NCBI GenBank assembly: GCA_023430705.1
Contig: JAEYZJ010000082.1
Span: 1-18,166 of the forward strand
DNA: 18,166 nt
DNA from: Pseudomonadota bacterium
GTDB taxonomy: Bacteria; Pseudomonadota; Alphaproteobacteria; Rhizobiales; Devosiaceae
Direction of reading: 5' to 3'
Below the pieces are notes generated by a model. It saw only the letters and a list, made by a program, of their open reading frames with translations. It ran no database searches and was not told the DNA's origin. This document shows positions 1-6,555 of the stretch, one piece after another. The stretch's first letter is position 1. Each line of letters begins with the position of its first letter. A program made the translations under genes and the position numbers.

Positions 1-32
1 ACACACTGAGTTTTCGCGCAACGCGGATGAAC

Positions 33-54
33 GGGCCCTGAACGGGGCCCTTTT
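33..54 (+). terminator. Rho-independent terminator of a gene left of the window
   Basis: GGGCCC (33-38) pairs with GGGCCC (45-50) across a six-base loop and is followed directly by TTTT (51-54) and a further T-rich stretch. The orientation terminates plus-strand transcription, so it should belong to a gene whose coding part lies outside the window. Bases 1-32 show no coding feature I can name. Confidence 0.7.
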
Positions 55-75
55 CGTTTGCGGCCGTGAACGCCA

Positions 76-108
76 GCGAAAACGAAAGTGCCCCCCGAGG
101 GGGGCACT
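76..108 (-). terminator. Rho-independent terminator of pckA
   Basis: AGTGCCCCCC (87-96) and GGGGGGCACT (99-108) are perfect inverted arms around a GA centre. Read on the minus strand, the hairpin is followed by a T-rich tract (complement of 86-76, TTCGTTTTCG). It lies about 57 bases beyond the pckA stop codon and is correctly oriented for it. Confidence 0.85.
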
Positions 109-165
109 GATAGCGTCCGGGCCGGCCTGCCTGGCGGTGATCTGCCGCGACTGCGGAAGGGCGCC

Positions 166-1719
166 CTACTCCGCCGCCACGGCCACCGACTCAAACTTGC
201 GGTAGTTCGCGGCAAAGAGGTCCTGCAGCTTCGCGGCTGCCGCATCGTAGGCGCTGACGTCGGACCAGCCGGCGCGGGGATCGAGGGCGCGTGGAGTGAC
301 ACCTTCGACGCGAAGCGGGACCTCCATGCCGAACAGCGGCTCGATGCGCATCTCGGCCTGCTCGAGTTCGCCCGAGAGGGCGGCATCGAGCAGGCGGCGC
401 GTGGTGGCGATATCCATGCGCCTGCCCACGCCATAGCCGCCGCCGGTCCAGCCGGTATTGAGCAGGTAGATGCGGGCGCCCGTCTCGGTCAGCCGCTCTT
501 CGAGCAGGCGGCCGTAGACGGTGGGATGAAGCGGCATGAAGGGCGCGCCGAAGCAGGCCGAGAAGGTCGCGACCGGCTCGGTGACGCCGCGCTCGGTGCC
601 GGCCACCTTGGCGGTGTAGCCCGAGAGGAAGTGATAGACGGCCTGCTCGGGCGTCAGCCGGGCGATCGGCGGCAGCACGCCGAAGGCGTCGGCGGTGAGG
701 AAGACGACCGTGCGCGGACGGCCACCGACTCCCCCCTCGGCAACGGCCGGCAGGGTTTCGAGCGGATAGGCCGCGCGGGTATTCTCGGTGAGCGAGATGT
801 CGTCGTAGAGCGGCACCAGGCGCTGGTCGAGCTTGAGGTTCTCGAGCACGGTGCCGAAGCGCTGGGTCGCCGCATGGATCTGCGGCTCGGCCGTGGGGCT
901 GAGCTTGACGGTCTTGGCGTAGCAGCCGCCCTCGAGGTTGAACACGCCGTCGCGGGTCCAGCCATGCTCGTCGTCGCCGATCAGCAGGCGCTCGGGATCG
1001 TTGGAGAGCGTGGTCTTGCCGGTGCCGGACAGGCCGAAGAACAGGGCCACGTCACCGTCGCGGCCGATATTGGCCGAGCAGTGCATGGGCAGCGTGCCGG
1101 TGAGCGGGGCGTGGTAGTTGAACAGCGAGAACACCGACTTCTTGATCTCGCCGGCATAGGCGGTGCCGCCGATGAGGACCAGCCGGCGCACCATGTCGAG
1201 GGCGATCACGGTGCCCGAGCGGGTGCCGTGGCGCGCCGGATCGGCGGTGAAGCCGGGCAGATGCAGGATGGTGACATCCGCCCCGTCCGCGACCGGATTC
1301 TCCGGGCGGATGAGGAGGTTGCGGATGAACAGCGCATGCCATGCCGTCTCGGTGACGACGCTGACGCGCATCTGGTGCGCGGGATCGGCGCCGGCGAGCA
1401 GGTGCTGGCCGAAGAGCTGGCGCCCGGCAAGGGTGGCGAGCATGTCCTCGAGCAGCACTTCGAAGTGCGCCGGAGACAGCGGCTGGTTGTTGTCCCACCA
1501 GATCTGGCTGTCGGTCACCCCGTCGCGGACGATGAACTTGTCCTTGACGGAACGGCCGGTATAGACGCCGGTGGTCACCGCGAGGGCGCCGCCGGCAGCC
1601 AGGCGGCCTTCGCCGGAAGCGAGCGCGGTCTCGACGAGAGTGGGGGGCAGTTCGTCCCAGCGGATGTCGGCAAGTGCCCCGACCCGCGTTGCGATCTGGT
1701 GGTGAATATCATTGGCCAT
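166..1719 (-). CDS. pckA: Phosphoenolpyruvate carboxykinase (ATP)
   Basis: ATP-dependent PEP carboxykinase converts oxaloacetate plus ATP to PEP, CO2 and ADP, the first committed step of gluconeogenesis from TCA intermediates; it is cytosolic. The 517 residues are normal for the family. Visible motifs are YTGRSVKDKF with the substrate-binding Arg56, GEIKKS (Lys194) and MHCSAN (His213) for metal and substrate, the P-loop GLSGTGKT (about 229-236, Lys235), the second metal motif LIGDDEHGW (Asp249/Asp250) and the C-terminal NTGWTGGGYG adenine region. I chose ATG at 1719 because GGAG (1731-1728) sits 8 nt upstream; an in-frame GTG at 1728 would overlap that site. The gene is divergent from chvI. 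In Agrobacterium and Sinorhizobium the same neighbour pair exists and pckA expression depends on ChvG/ChvI, so control by its neighbour is a reasonable inference. A strong terminator follows. Confidence 0.97.
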   Translation of the reverse strand: MANDIHHQIATRVGALADIRWDELPPTLVETALASGEGRLAAGGALAVTTGVYTGRSVKDKFIVRDGVTDSQIWWDNNQPLSPAHFEVLLEDMLATLAGRQLFGQHLLAGADPAHQMRVSVVTETAWHALFIRNLLIRPENPVADGADVTILHLPGFTADPARHGTRSGTVIALDMVRRLVLIGGTAYAGEIKKSVFSLFNYHAPLTGTLPMHCSANIGRDGDVALFFGLSGTGKTTLSNDPERLLIGDDEHGWTRDGVFNLEGGCYAKTVKLSPTAEPQIHAATQRFGTVLENLKLDQRLVPLYDDISLTENTRAAYPLETLPAVAEGGVGGRPRTVVFLTADAFGVLPPIARLTPEQAVYHFLSGYTAKVAGTERGVTEPVATFSACFGAPFMPLHPTVYGRLLEERLTETGARIYLLNTGWTGGGYGVGRRMDIATTRRLLDAALSGELEQAEMRIEPLFGMEVPLRVEGVTPRALDPRAGWSDVSAYDAAAAKLQDLFAANYRKFESVAVAAE

Positions 1720-1866
1720 AGCCGTCACTCCGGTCTGGAATAATCGTCAGTTACGCCCTCGCAACGGCACTGGAACATCCCGAAATCCGGCGTAAGACTG
1801 AAGTTTTGAGACTTCGGTCGAGTGCGGCATGGTGGCAATCGCGGCCCGGACGCCTTATTTATGCGG

Positions 1867-1895
1867 AATTGTGGCAGTCAATCTCCGCCACAATT
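1867..1895. promoter_or_regulatory. Inverted repeat in the pckA-chvI divergent intergenic region
   Basis: AATTGTGGC (1867-1875) and GCCACAATT (1887-1895) are perfect 9-bp inverted arms separated by 11 nt, so the half-site centres are 20 nt (about two helical turns) apart, as expected for a dimeric regulator. The spacer contains TTGACT on the minus strand (1881-1876), a good -35 hexamer for pckA; an A/T-rich -10-like stretch lies near 1862-1854, but the spacing is not ideal. The 230-bp region also holds the more distant pair TTACGCC (1751-1757) and GGCGTAA (1789-1795). A ChvI or other operator is inference; I cannot match the motif to a known regulator. Confidence 0.5.
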
Positions 1896-1949
1896 GGACT
1901 GGGCGAGACTGAATCGCCGCAGCCGATTACCTCGATGAAAGGGAGCTCT

Positions 1950-2666
1950 ATGCCCAAGATCGCACTGGTGGACGACGATCGGAACATCCTGACCTCGGTG
2001 TCGCTGACGCTGGAGGCGGAGGGCTACTCGGTCGCCACCTATACCGACGGGGCCTCGGGCCTCGAAGGGCTCACGGCCGACCGGCCGGATCTCGCCATCC
2101 TCGATATCAAGATGCCCCGCATGGACGGGATGGAACTGCTGCGCCGGCTGCGCCAGAAATCCGACGTGCCGGTGATCTTCCTGACCAGCAAGGACGAAGA
2201 GATCGACGAACTCTTCGGCCTCAAGATGGGCGCCGACGATTTCATCACCAAGCCGTTCAGCCAGCGCCTGCTGGTGGAGCGGGTGAAGTCCGTGCTGCGC
2301 CGCGCGGCGCCGCGCGATCCTGCCGCCACGTCCGGCGGCACGGCGACCGAGACGCCCGGCAAGGCGCTGATCGAGCGAGGCTCGCTGGTGATGGACGAGG
2401 AGCGTCATACCTGCACCTGGAAGGGGCAGCGCGTCACGCTGACGGTGACCGAGTTCCTGATCCTGCAGGCGCTGGCGCTGCGGCCCGGCGTGGTGAAGTC
2501 ACGCAACGCGCTGATGGATGCGGCCTATGACGACCAGGTCTATGTGGACGACCGCACCATCGACAGCCACATCAAGCGGCTGCGCAAGAAGTTCAAGGCG
2601 GTTGACGACGATTTCGAGATGATCGAAACGCTCTATGGCGTCGGGTACCGCTTCAAGGAGCAGTAA
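1950..2666 (+). CDS. chvI: Response regulator ChvI, OmpR/PhoB family
   Basis: ChvI is the DNA-binding response regulator of the ChvG/ChvI (ExoS/ChvI, BatRS) system, which controls envelope, exopolysaccharide and acid-stress genes in alphaproteobacteria. The 238-residue protein has an N-terminal receiver domain (about 3-118) with the acidic triad DDD (8-10), phospho-acceptor Asp52, Thr79 and Lys101 (KPF), a short linker (about 122-140), and an OmpR-type winged helix with the recognition-helix segment DDRTIDSHIKRLRKKF near the C-terminus. I chose ATG at 1950 because GGGAG (1941-1945) lies just ahead, although the spacing is short (4 nt); the in-frame ATG at 1935 has no visible ribosome-binding site. 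It is the first gene of a plus-strand run and is followed after 27 nt by its cognate sensor. Confidence 0.96.
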   Translation: MPKIALVDDDRNILTSVSLTLEAEGYSVATYTDGASGLEGLTADRPDLAILDIKMPRMDGMELLRRLRQKSDVPVIFLTSKDEEIDELFGLKMGADDFITKPFSQRLLVERVKSVLRRAAPRDPAATSGGTATETPGKALIERGSLVMDEERHTCTWKGQRVTLTVTEFLILQALALRPGVVKSRNALMDAAYDDQVYVDDRTIDSHIKRLRKKFKAVDDDFEMIETLYGVGYRFKEQ

Positions 2667-2693
2667 GAGGTCGACGAGCAACGTGAGGAAGAC

Positions 2694-4484
2694 TTGGCCG
2701 TTACCGAAGAGGATATGACGGGCGACAGGCCCGCGTCCGCGACCGGTGGTGCCATGTCGCGGCTCAATCGCGTCGCGGGCGCAGTCGGCCATTTCGTGCT
2801 GACCGCGCTCAGCCAGATCAGGCGCCTGGTCGAGCTGACCATCTTCTCCAGCCTCGCGCGCCGCATCATCGTGCTCAACCTCGCCGGCCTCGCGGTGCTG
2901 GTGGTGGGCATCCTGTTCCTCAACCAGTGGCGCACCGGCCTCATCGAAGCGCGGGTGCAGAGCCTGCGCGTGCAGGGCGAGATCATCGCCGCGGCCATCG
3001 CCGCCTCGGCCACCGTCGACAGCGACGTCATCACGGTCAACCCCGACCGGCTGCTCGAACTGCAGGACGGGCAGGCCGCGCCGCTCAGCTACTTCGATCC
3101 CAGCCTCGAGTTCCCGATCAATCCGGAGCGGGTCGCCCCGCTGCTGCGCAACCTCGTGACGCCGACGCGGACCCGGGCGCGCATCTACGACGGGGGGGGG
3201 CTGCTGATCCTCGACAGCGCCAACCTCTATGCCCGCGGCGAAGTGCTGCGCCAGATCACCAAGCCGGGGGACAGCGGCAACTTCTTCCTGTTCGACTGGT
3301 GGAATGCGTTCCTCGACTGGCTGCCGGGCGACGACTACCCGCAATACCAGGAGTTCGGGGCCGACGAGGGCACCAAGTACCCAGAGGTCGCGGCAGCGCT
3401 GGGCGGGGCGGCGACGGCCATCGTGCGCGTCGACGCCAAGCACCAGCTCGTGGTTTCGGTGGCGGTGCCGATCCAGCGCCTGCGCGCCACGGTCGGCGTG
3501 CTGCTGCTCTCCACCCAGCCGGGCGACATCGACCAGATCGCCGCGGCGGAACGCTGGGGCATCCTGCGCATCGCGCTGGTCGCGGCGGCGGTGCAGATCA
3601 TCCTTTCGCTGCTGCTCGCCGGCACCATCGCCGGACCGCTGCGGCGCCTCGCGAGCGCGGCCGAGAAGGTGCAGTCGGCCATCACCAGCCGCGCCGAGAT
3701 CCCCGACTTCAGCGACCGTACGGACGAGGTCGGGCACCTGTCCAAGGCGCTGCGCTCGATGACGGCGGCGCTCTACGGACGGATCGAGGCGATCGAGAAG
3801 TTCGCCGCCGACGTGGCGCACGAGCTCAAGAACCCGCTGACTTCGCTGCGCTCGGCGGTCGAGACGCTGCCGCGCGCCCGGCGGGCCGAGGATCGCGAGC
3901 GGCTCAACGCGATCATCCAGCACGACGTGCGCCGGCTCGACCGACTGATCTCGGACATCTCGAATGCCAGCCGGCTCGACGCGGAACTGGCGCGCCAGAG
4001 CGCCGAGCGGGTGGATGTGGCGCAGCTTGCCGATGCGATGGTCTCGATCCAGAGGGACGTGGCCGCCAACCGCAAGGTCGACGTGGTGCTCGAAAAGCAC
4101 GTCAGCCGCTACTCGCCGGTGGTCCTCGGCCATGACAGCCGGCTGGCGCAGGTGATCAACAACCTCATCGACAACGCCGTGTCGTTCTCGCCCGAGGGCG
4201 GCAAGGTGCTGGTGCTGATGCGCACGGACGAGGACTCCGTGACGATCACGGTGACGGACGAGGGTCCCGGCATCCGCGGCGACATCACCCGCATCTTCCA
4301 GCGCTTCTACACCGACCGGCCGGACGGCGAGCACTTCGGCGACCATTCGGGCCTCGGGCTCGCGATCTCCAAGCAGATCGTGGAGGCGCATGGCGGCACC
4401 ATCACCGCGGCGAACCGCACCGATCGCAGCGGCGCGCAGTTCACCGTCAAGCTCAGGCGGGCGGCGGCCGAGCGGCGCAAGTGA
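2694..4484 (+). CDS. chvG: Sensor histidine kinase ChvG
   Basis: Inner-membrane kinase partner of ChvI. From N to C: a cytosolic lead of about 57 residues, TM1 (about 58-77), a periplasmic sensor domain of about 210 residues (the region bound by the inhibitor ExoR in rhizobia), TM2 (about 289-311), HAMP, HisKA with H-box FAADVAHELKNPLTSLR (phospho-acceptor His376), and the ATPase domain with N-box Asn490/Asn494, G1 VTDEGPGI, F-box IFQRFYTDRP and G2 HSGLGLAI. All catalytic motifs are intact. The start is uncertain: TTG at 2694 has GAGG 5 nt upstream, while ATG at 2715 has its purine tract only 2 nt away. The stop overlaps the hprK start (GTGA), suggesting translational coupling. A nine-G run lies in the periplasmic domain coding region. 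Confidence 0.95.
   Translation: MAVTEEDMTGDRPASATGGAMSRLNRVAGAVGHFVLTALSQIRRLVELTIFSSLARRIIVLNLAGLAVLVVGILFLNQWRTGLIEARVQSLRVQGEIIAAAIAASATVDSDVITVNPDRLLELQDGQAAPLSYFDPSLEFPINPERVAPLLRNLVTPTRTRARIYDGGGLLILDSANLYARGEVLRQITKPGDSGNFFLFDWWNAFLDWLPGDDYPQYQEFGADEGTKYPEVAAALGGAATAIVRVDAKHQLVVSVAVPIQRLRATVGVLLLSTQPGDIDQIAAAERWGILRIALVAAAVQIILSLLLAGTIAGPLRRLASAAEKVQSAITSRAEIPDFSDRTDEVGHLSKALRSMTAALYGRIEAIEKFAADVAHELKNPLTSLRSAVETLPRARRAEDRERLNAIIQHDVRRLDRLISDISNASRLDAELARQSAERVDVAQLADAMVSIQRDVAANRKVDVVLEKHVSRYSPVVLGHDSRLAQVINNLIDNAVSFSPEGGKVLVLMRTDEDSVTITVTDEGPGIRGDITRIFQRFYTDRPDGEHFGDHSGLGLAISKQIVEAHGGTITAANRTDRSGAQFTVKLRRAAAERRK
3192..3200 (+). repeat. Nine-G homopolymer inside chvG
   Basis: An uninterrupted run of nine G residues encodes Gly-Gly-Gly within the periplasmic sensor domain (RIYDGGGLLILDSANLY). 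The reading frame is maintained on both sides. Runs of this length are prone to slippage during replication and to sequencing error. Confidence 0.9.
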
Positions 4485-4966
4485 AGGCGCGCCAGAACAT
4501 TCACGCGACCGGCATCGTGCTGGGCGGAACAGGGGTGCTGCTGCGCGGCCCGTCGGGGTCCGGAAAGTCGCTGCTGGCGCTCGACCTGATGGACCGGTGG
4601 GAGGCGCGCGGGCTCGAGGCGCGCCTCGTCTCGGACGACCGGGTGGAGATCGAAGCGGCCGACGGACAGCTCAGCATGCACGCCGCGCCCAATATCGCGG
4701 GGCTGATCGAGTTGCGCGGCCGCGGCATCGTCACCCGCCCGCATGTCGAGCGCGCGGCGGTCCACCTCGTGATCGACCTCGTCGACACGCTCGAGCGGAT
4801 GCCCGAGGAGGACGCGCTGGTCACCGGGCTGCTCGGCGTCACGCTGGCGCGGGCGCCCGTGCCGCGGGCCGGTGTCGTCGACGGGCGACACCAGGCGATA
4901 CTGGCCGGCGAGGCGGTGCGGGCCCTCGGTTCACCACGACAGGCGACGCGACAAAAAACCACTTGA
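4481..4966 (+). CDS. hprK: HPr kinase/phosphorylase, short alphaproteobacterial form
   Basis: HprK phosphorylates, and usually can dephosphorylate, a regulatory serine of HPr, coupling energy status to the PTS. At 161 residues it is about half the length of the Firmicutes enzyme, matching the alphaproteobacterial form that consists of the C-terminal kinase domain only. Visible are the P-loop GPSGSGKS (23-30, Lys29), the Walker-B-like LVSDDRVEI and the HprK signature LIELRGRGIV. The GTG start overlaps the chvG stop by four bases. Its substrate HPr is encoded two genes downstream, after EIIA. A small palindrome, ACTTGA-A-TCAAGT (4961-4973), covers the stop codon; I cannot assign it a role. Confidence 0.93.
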   Translation: MKARQNIHATGIVLGGTGVLLRGPSGSGKSLLALDLMDRWEARGLEARLVSDDRVEIEAADGQLSMHAAPNIAGLIELRGRGIVTRPHVERAAVHLVIDLVDTLERMPEEDALVTGLLGVTLARAPVPRAGVVDGRHQAILAGEAVRALGSPRQATRQKTT

Positions 4967-5049
4967 ATCAAGTACCACATGGGTCAAGACTCCGGGCTCG
5001 TCTCGGGTTCTCCGGCCCGGCCGGGAACCAGCGAGACTGGGGATATTGC

Positions 5050-5448
5050 ATGATCGGCATGGTTCTGGTGACGCACGGCGCGCTCGCCATCGAATTCAAG
5101 TCTGCCCTCGAACACGTTGTCGGTCCGCAGGACTTCGTCGAGACGGTGGCCATCGGGCCGGACGACGACATGGAGGAGCGGCGCAACGACATCCTCAAGG
5201 GCGTGGACCGGGCGGACCAGGGCCAGGGCGTCGTGATCCTCACCGACATGTTCGGCGGCACGCCATCCAATCTCGCCATCTCGATCATGCAGCAGCGCGA
5301 GGTCGAGGTCATCGCCGGGGTGAACCTGCCCATGCTGGTCAAGCTGGCGCGGGTCCGGGCCGAGCTCGAGATCAAGCGGGCGGTCAAGGAAGCGGCCGAG
5401 GCCGGGCGCAAGTACATCAACGTCGCGAGCGAGACGCTGGGCGGATGA
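5050..5448 (+). CDS. PTS EIIA component, mannose (Man) family
   Basis: A 132-residue stand-alone EIIA of the mannose family. It would receive phosphate from HPr on His9 (LVTHG) and, since no EIIB or EIIC lies nearby, probably acts in regulation rather than sugar uptake. Conserved family segments are DMFGGTPSNLA (66-76) and the following VIAGVNLPML (87-96). ATG at 5050 has GGGGA (5039-5043) 6 nt upstream. The gap to hprK is 83 bp, in which I see no convincing promoter. The stop codon overlaps an in-frame candidate start for HPr (ATGA). In related genomes this gene is called ptsL, manX or EIIA-Man; I leave the symbol open. Confidence 0.93.
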   Translation: MIGMVLVTHGALAIEFKSALEHVVGPQDFVETVAIGPDDDMEERRNDILKGVDRADQGQGVVILTDMFGGTPSNLAISIMQQREVEVIAGVNLPMLVKLARVRAELEIKRAVKEAAEAGRKYINVASETLGG

Positions 5449-5513
5449 CACGTCCGGCTCCGCCGGTTTCGAATGCACTGGCATCGCAAAACGAATTCCG
5501 GCATCCTTGCAGG

Positions 5514-5825
5514 ATGGAAACGGCGGCAGGATCGGACCGGGCACTCGCGCAGCAATTGACCATCGTCAATCGCAAGGGGCTGCACGCGCGCGCCTCGGCG
5601 CGCTTCGTCAGGACGGCCGAGTGCTTCGACGCCGAGATCAAGGTGATCCGCGACGGGCAGGCCGTGAACGGCAATTCGATCATGGGCCTGATGATGCTGG
5701 GCGCGGGACCGGGCTCCACCATCCTCGTGCAGGCGACCGGCCGGCAGGCGCGCGAGGCGCTCGACGCCATCACCACGCTCGTCAACAACGGCTTCGACGA
5801 GGACGCCGACGGCGCCGCGGCCTGA
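5514..5825 (+). CDS. ptsH: Phosphocarrier protein HPr
   Basis: HPr relays phosphate from enzyme I (not in this window) to EIIA and is the substrate of HprK. The 103-residue product contains the active-site motif KGLHARASARF with His24 (equivalent to His15) and the regulatory-serine motif NSIMGLMMLGAGPG with Ser55 (equivalent to Ser46), so both phosphorylation sites are kept. The start is unsettled: ATG at 5514 gives only a short extension ahead of the domain but lacks a well-placed Shine-Dalgarno, while ATG at 5445 overlaps the EIIA stop (ATGA) in the same frame and would add 23 residues. I prefer 5514 on domain length. With hprK and EIIA it forms the regulatory PTS module of this cluster. 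Confidence 0.92.
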   Translation: METAAGSDRALAQQLTIVNRKGLHARASARFVRTAECFDAEIKVIRDGQAVNGNSIMGLMMLGAGPGSTILVQATGRQAREALDAITTLVNNGFDEDADGAAA

Positions 5826-5921
5826 CGCCGCCTCTCTGGCGCCATCCTCTCGCCACCCCGCGGCTCCCGGTCCCGGAACGGCAGCGGGACATCGGCCGTT
5901 GTCGGGAAAAGGGAGCCTCAC

Positions 5922-6434
5922 ATGCGCAAGACGCTCGGTTTGGTCGGCGGTGTGGCGCTCGGCGCGTGCCTCAGCCAGTTCCCCGAGTATGCGCAGCAGT
6001 ACACGCAGCGGCTGGGCGGCGCGGTGGACGAGCTCCGCATCATCACGACCGAGTTCGAGACGGCGGCGCGCGAGGCCGGGCTCAGCCGCGACGAGGCGAT
6101 CGACCGCTATTCGAAGACCGGCGACGGATTCATCGCGGCACGCGGTGAATCGATGGCCCGCACCTTCGCGCGCTACGAGGACCTGTCGGCGACCCTCAGC
6201 GAGATCCGCGGCGCCGGCGGCTGGGAGCGCTTCACCCTGCTGCCCCGGTACTTCGACACCGAGATCGGCCGGCGCGCGCTCGAGGACTACAGGCCCGCCG
6301 TGCCGGTGACGATCGAGGGGCTGGCCTATGCCGGCACGGGCTTCGTGCTCGGCTATGCGACGCTCTCGGCGATCGCCGCGGCGCTGCTGCTGCCGTTCCG
6401 CCGCCGTCGCCCGAGGCGCGCGCGCGAGGCCTAG
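5922..6434 (+). CDS. DUF2937-like small membrane protein
   Basis: A 170-residue protein that I recognise as DUF2937-like from the segment FPEYAQQYTQRLGGAVDEL near the N-terminus; its function is unknown. Residues 1-19 form a short hydrophobic segment after MRK (signal anchor or uncleaved signal), the middle (about 30-125) is charged and helical in character, and about 136-160 is a clear transmembrane segment followed by an Arg-rich tail (RRRRPRRAR) expected to stay in the cytosol. GGGAG (5911-5915) lies 6 nt before the ATG, a strong ribosome-binding site. It sits 96 bp after HPr on the same strand, with no obvious terminator between, so it may be the last gene of the PTS run, but nothing in the protein ties it to that role. 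Confidence 0.8.
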   Translation: MRKTLGLVGGVALGACLSQFPEYAQQYTQRLGGAVDELRIITTEFETAAREAGLSRDEAIDRYSKTGDGFIAARGESMARTFARYEDLSATLSEIRGAGGWERFTLLPRYFDTEIGRRALEDYRPAVPVTIEGLAYAGTGFVLGYATLSAIAAALLLPFRRRRPRRAREA

Positions 6435-6467
6435 CAGCCGCGGGGCCTGCCTGCCTTGGGCGGGGGA

Positions 6468-6489
6468 GATATAAAGCTTTCTTTATATC
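6468..6489. promoter_or_regulatory. Palindromic operator upstream of ahcY
   Basis: GATATAAAG (6468-6476) and CTTTATATC (6481-6489) are perfect 9-bp arms around a CTTT centre, an AT-rich island in a very GC-rich region. It ends 4 nt before a -35 hexamer of the ahcY promoter and lacks a T-tract, so it is better read as a protein-binding site than a terminator. The form resembles operators of ArsR-type regulators; SahR/SamR regulators of this family control methionine and SAH genes in Proteobacteria. Assigning it to one is inference from memory. Confidence 0.65.
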
Positions 6490-6493
6490 CCGG

Positions 6494-6522
6494 TTGCCTG
6501 CCTCCCTGCCGTTCAGTATAAG
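6494..6522 (+). promoter_or_regulatory. Predicted sigma-70 promoter of ahcY
   Basis: TTGCCT (6494-6499) and TATAAG (6517-6522) are separated by exactly 17 nt. Transcription would start near 6529, leaving a leader of about 27 nt before the ahcY ATG. Confidence 0.65.
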
Positions 6523-6555
6523 GCCGGTCAAGACGACCGACAGGAGATGAGGCCG

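Noticed and set aside
88..1743. Long plus-strand open frame of 551 residues opposite pckA
   Set aside because: It is the antisense shadow of pckA, which has a complete set of catalytic motifs. The shadow translation is low-complexity and rich in Gly, Ala, Arg and Glu, with no recognisable family, as expected in high-GC DNA.
1800..1815. GAAGT/ACTTC small inverted repeat in the pckA-chvI region
   Set aside because: A five-base arm with a six-base loop is expected by chance; the nearby 9-bp repeat is the better candidate.
2499..4391. Minus-strand open frame of 630 residues opposite chvG
   Set aside because: Antisense to an intact ChvG; the His/Asp/Arg/Val-rich translation is typical of reverse-strand shadows, and no ribosome-binding site or promoter is apparent.
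4961..4973. Short palindrome ACTTGA-A-TCAAGT at the end of hprK
   Set aside because: Only six-base arms, overlapping the stop codon, with no T-tract and no promoter elements at good spacing; too weak to list as a site.
5050..5825. Sugar-transporting PTS operon
   Set aside because: There is no EIIB, EIIC or EIID gene nearby; a lone EIIA with HPr and short HprK is the regulatory arrangement known in alphaproteobacteria.
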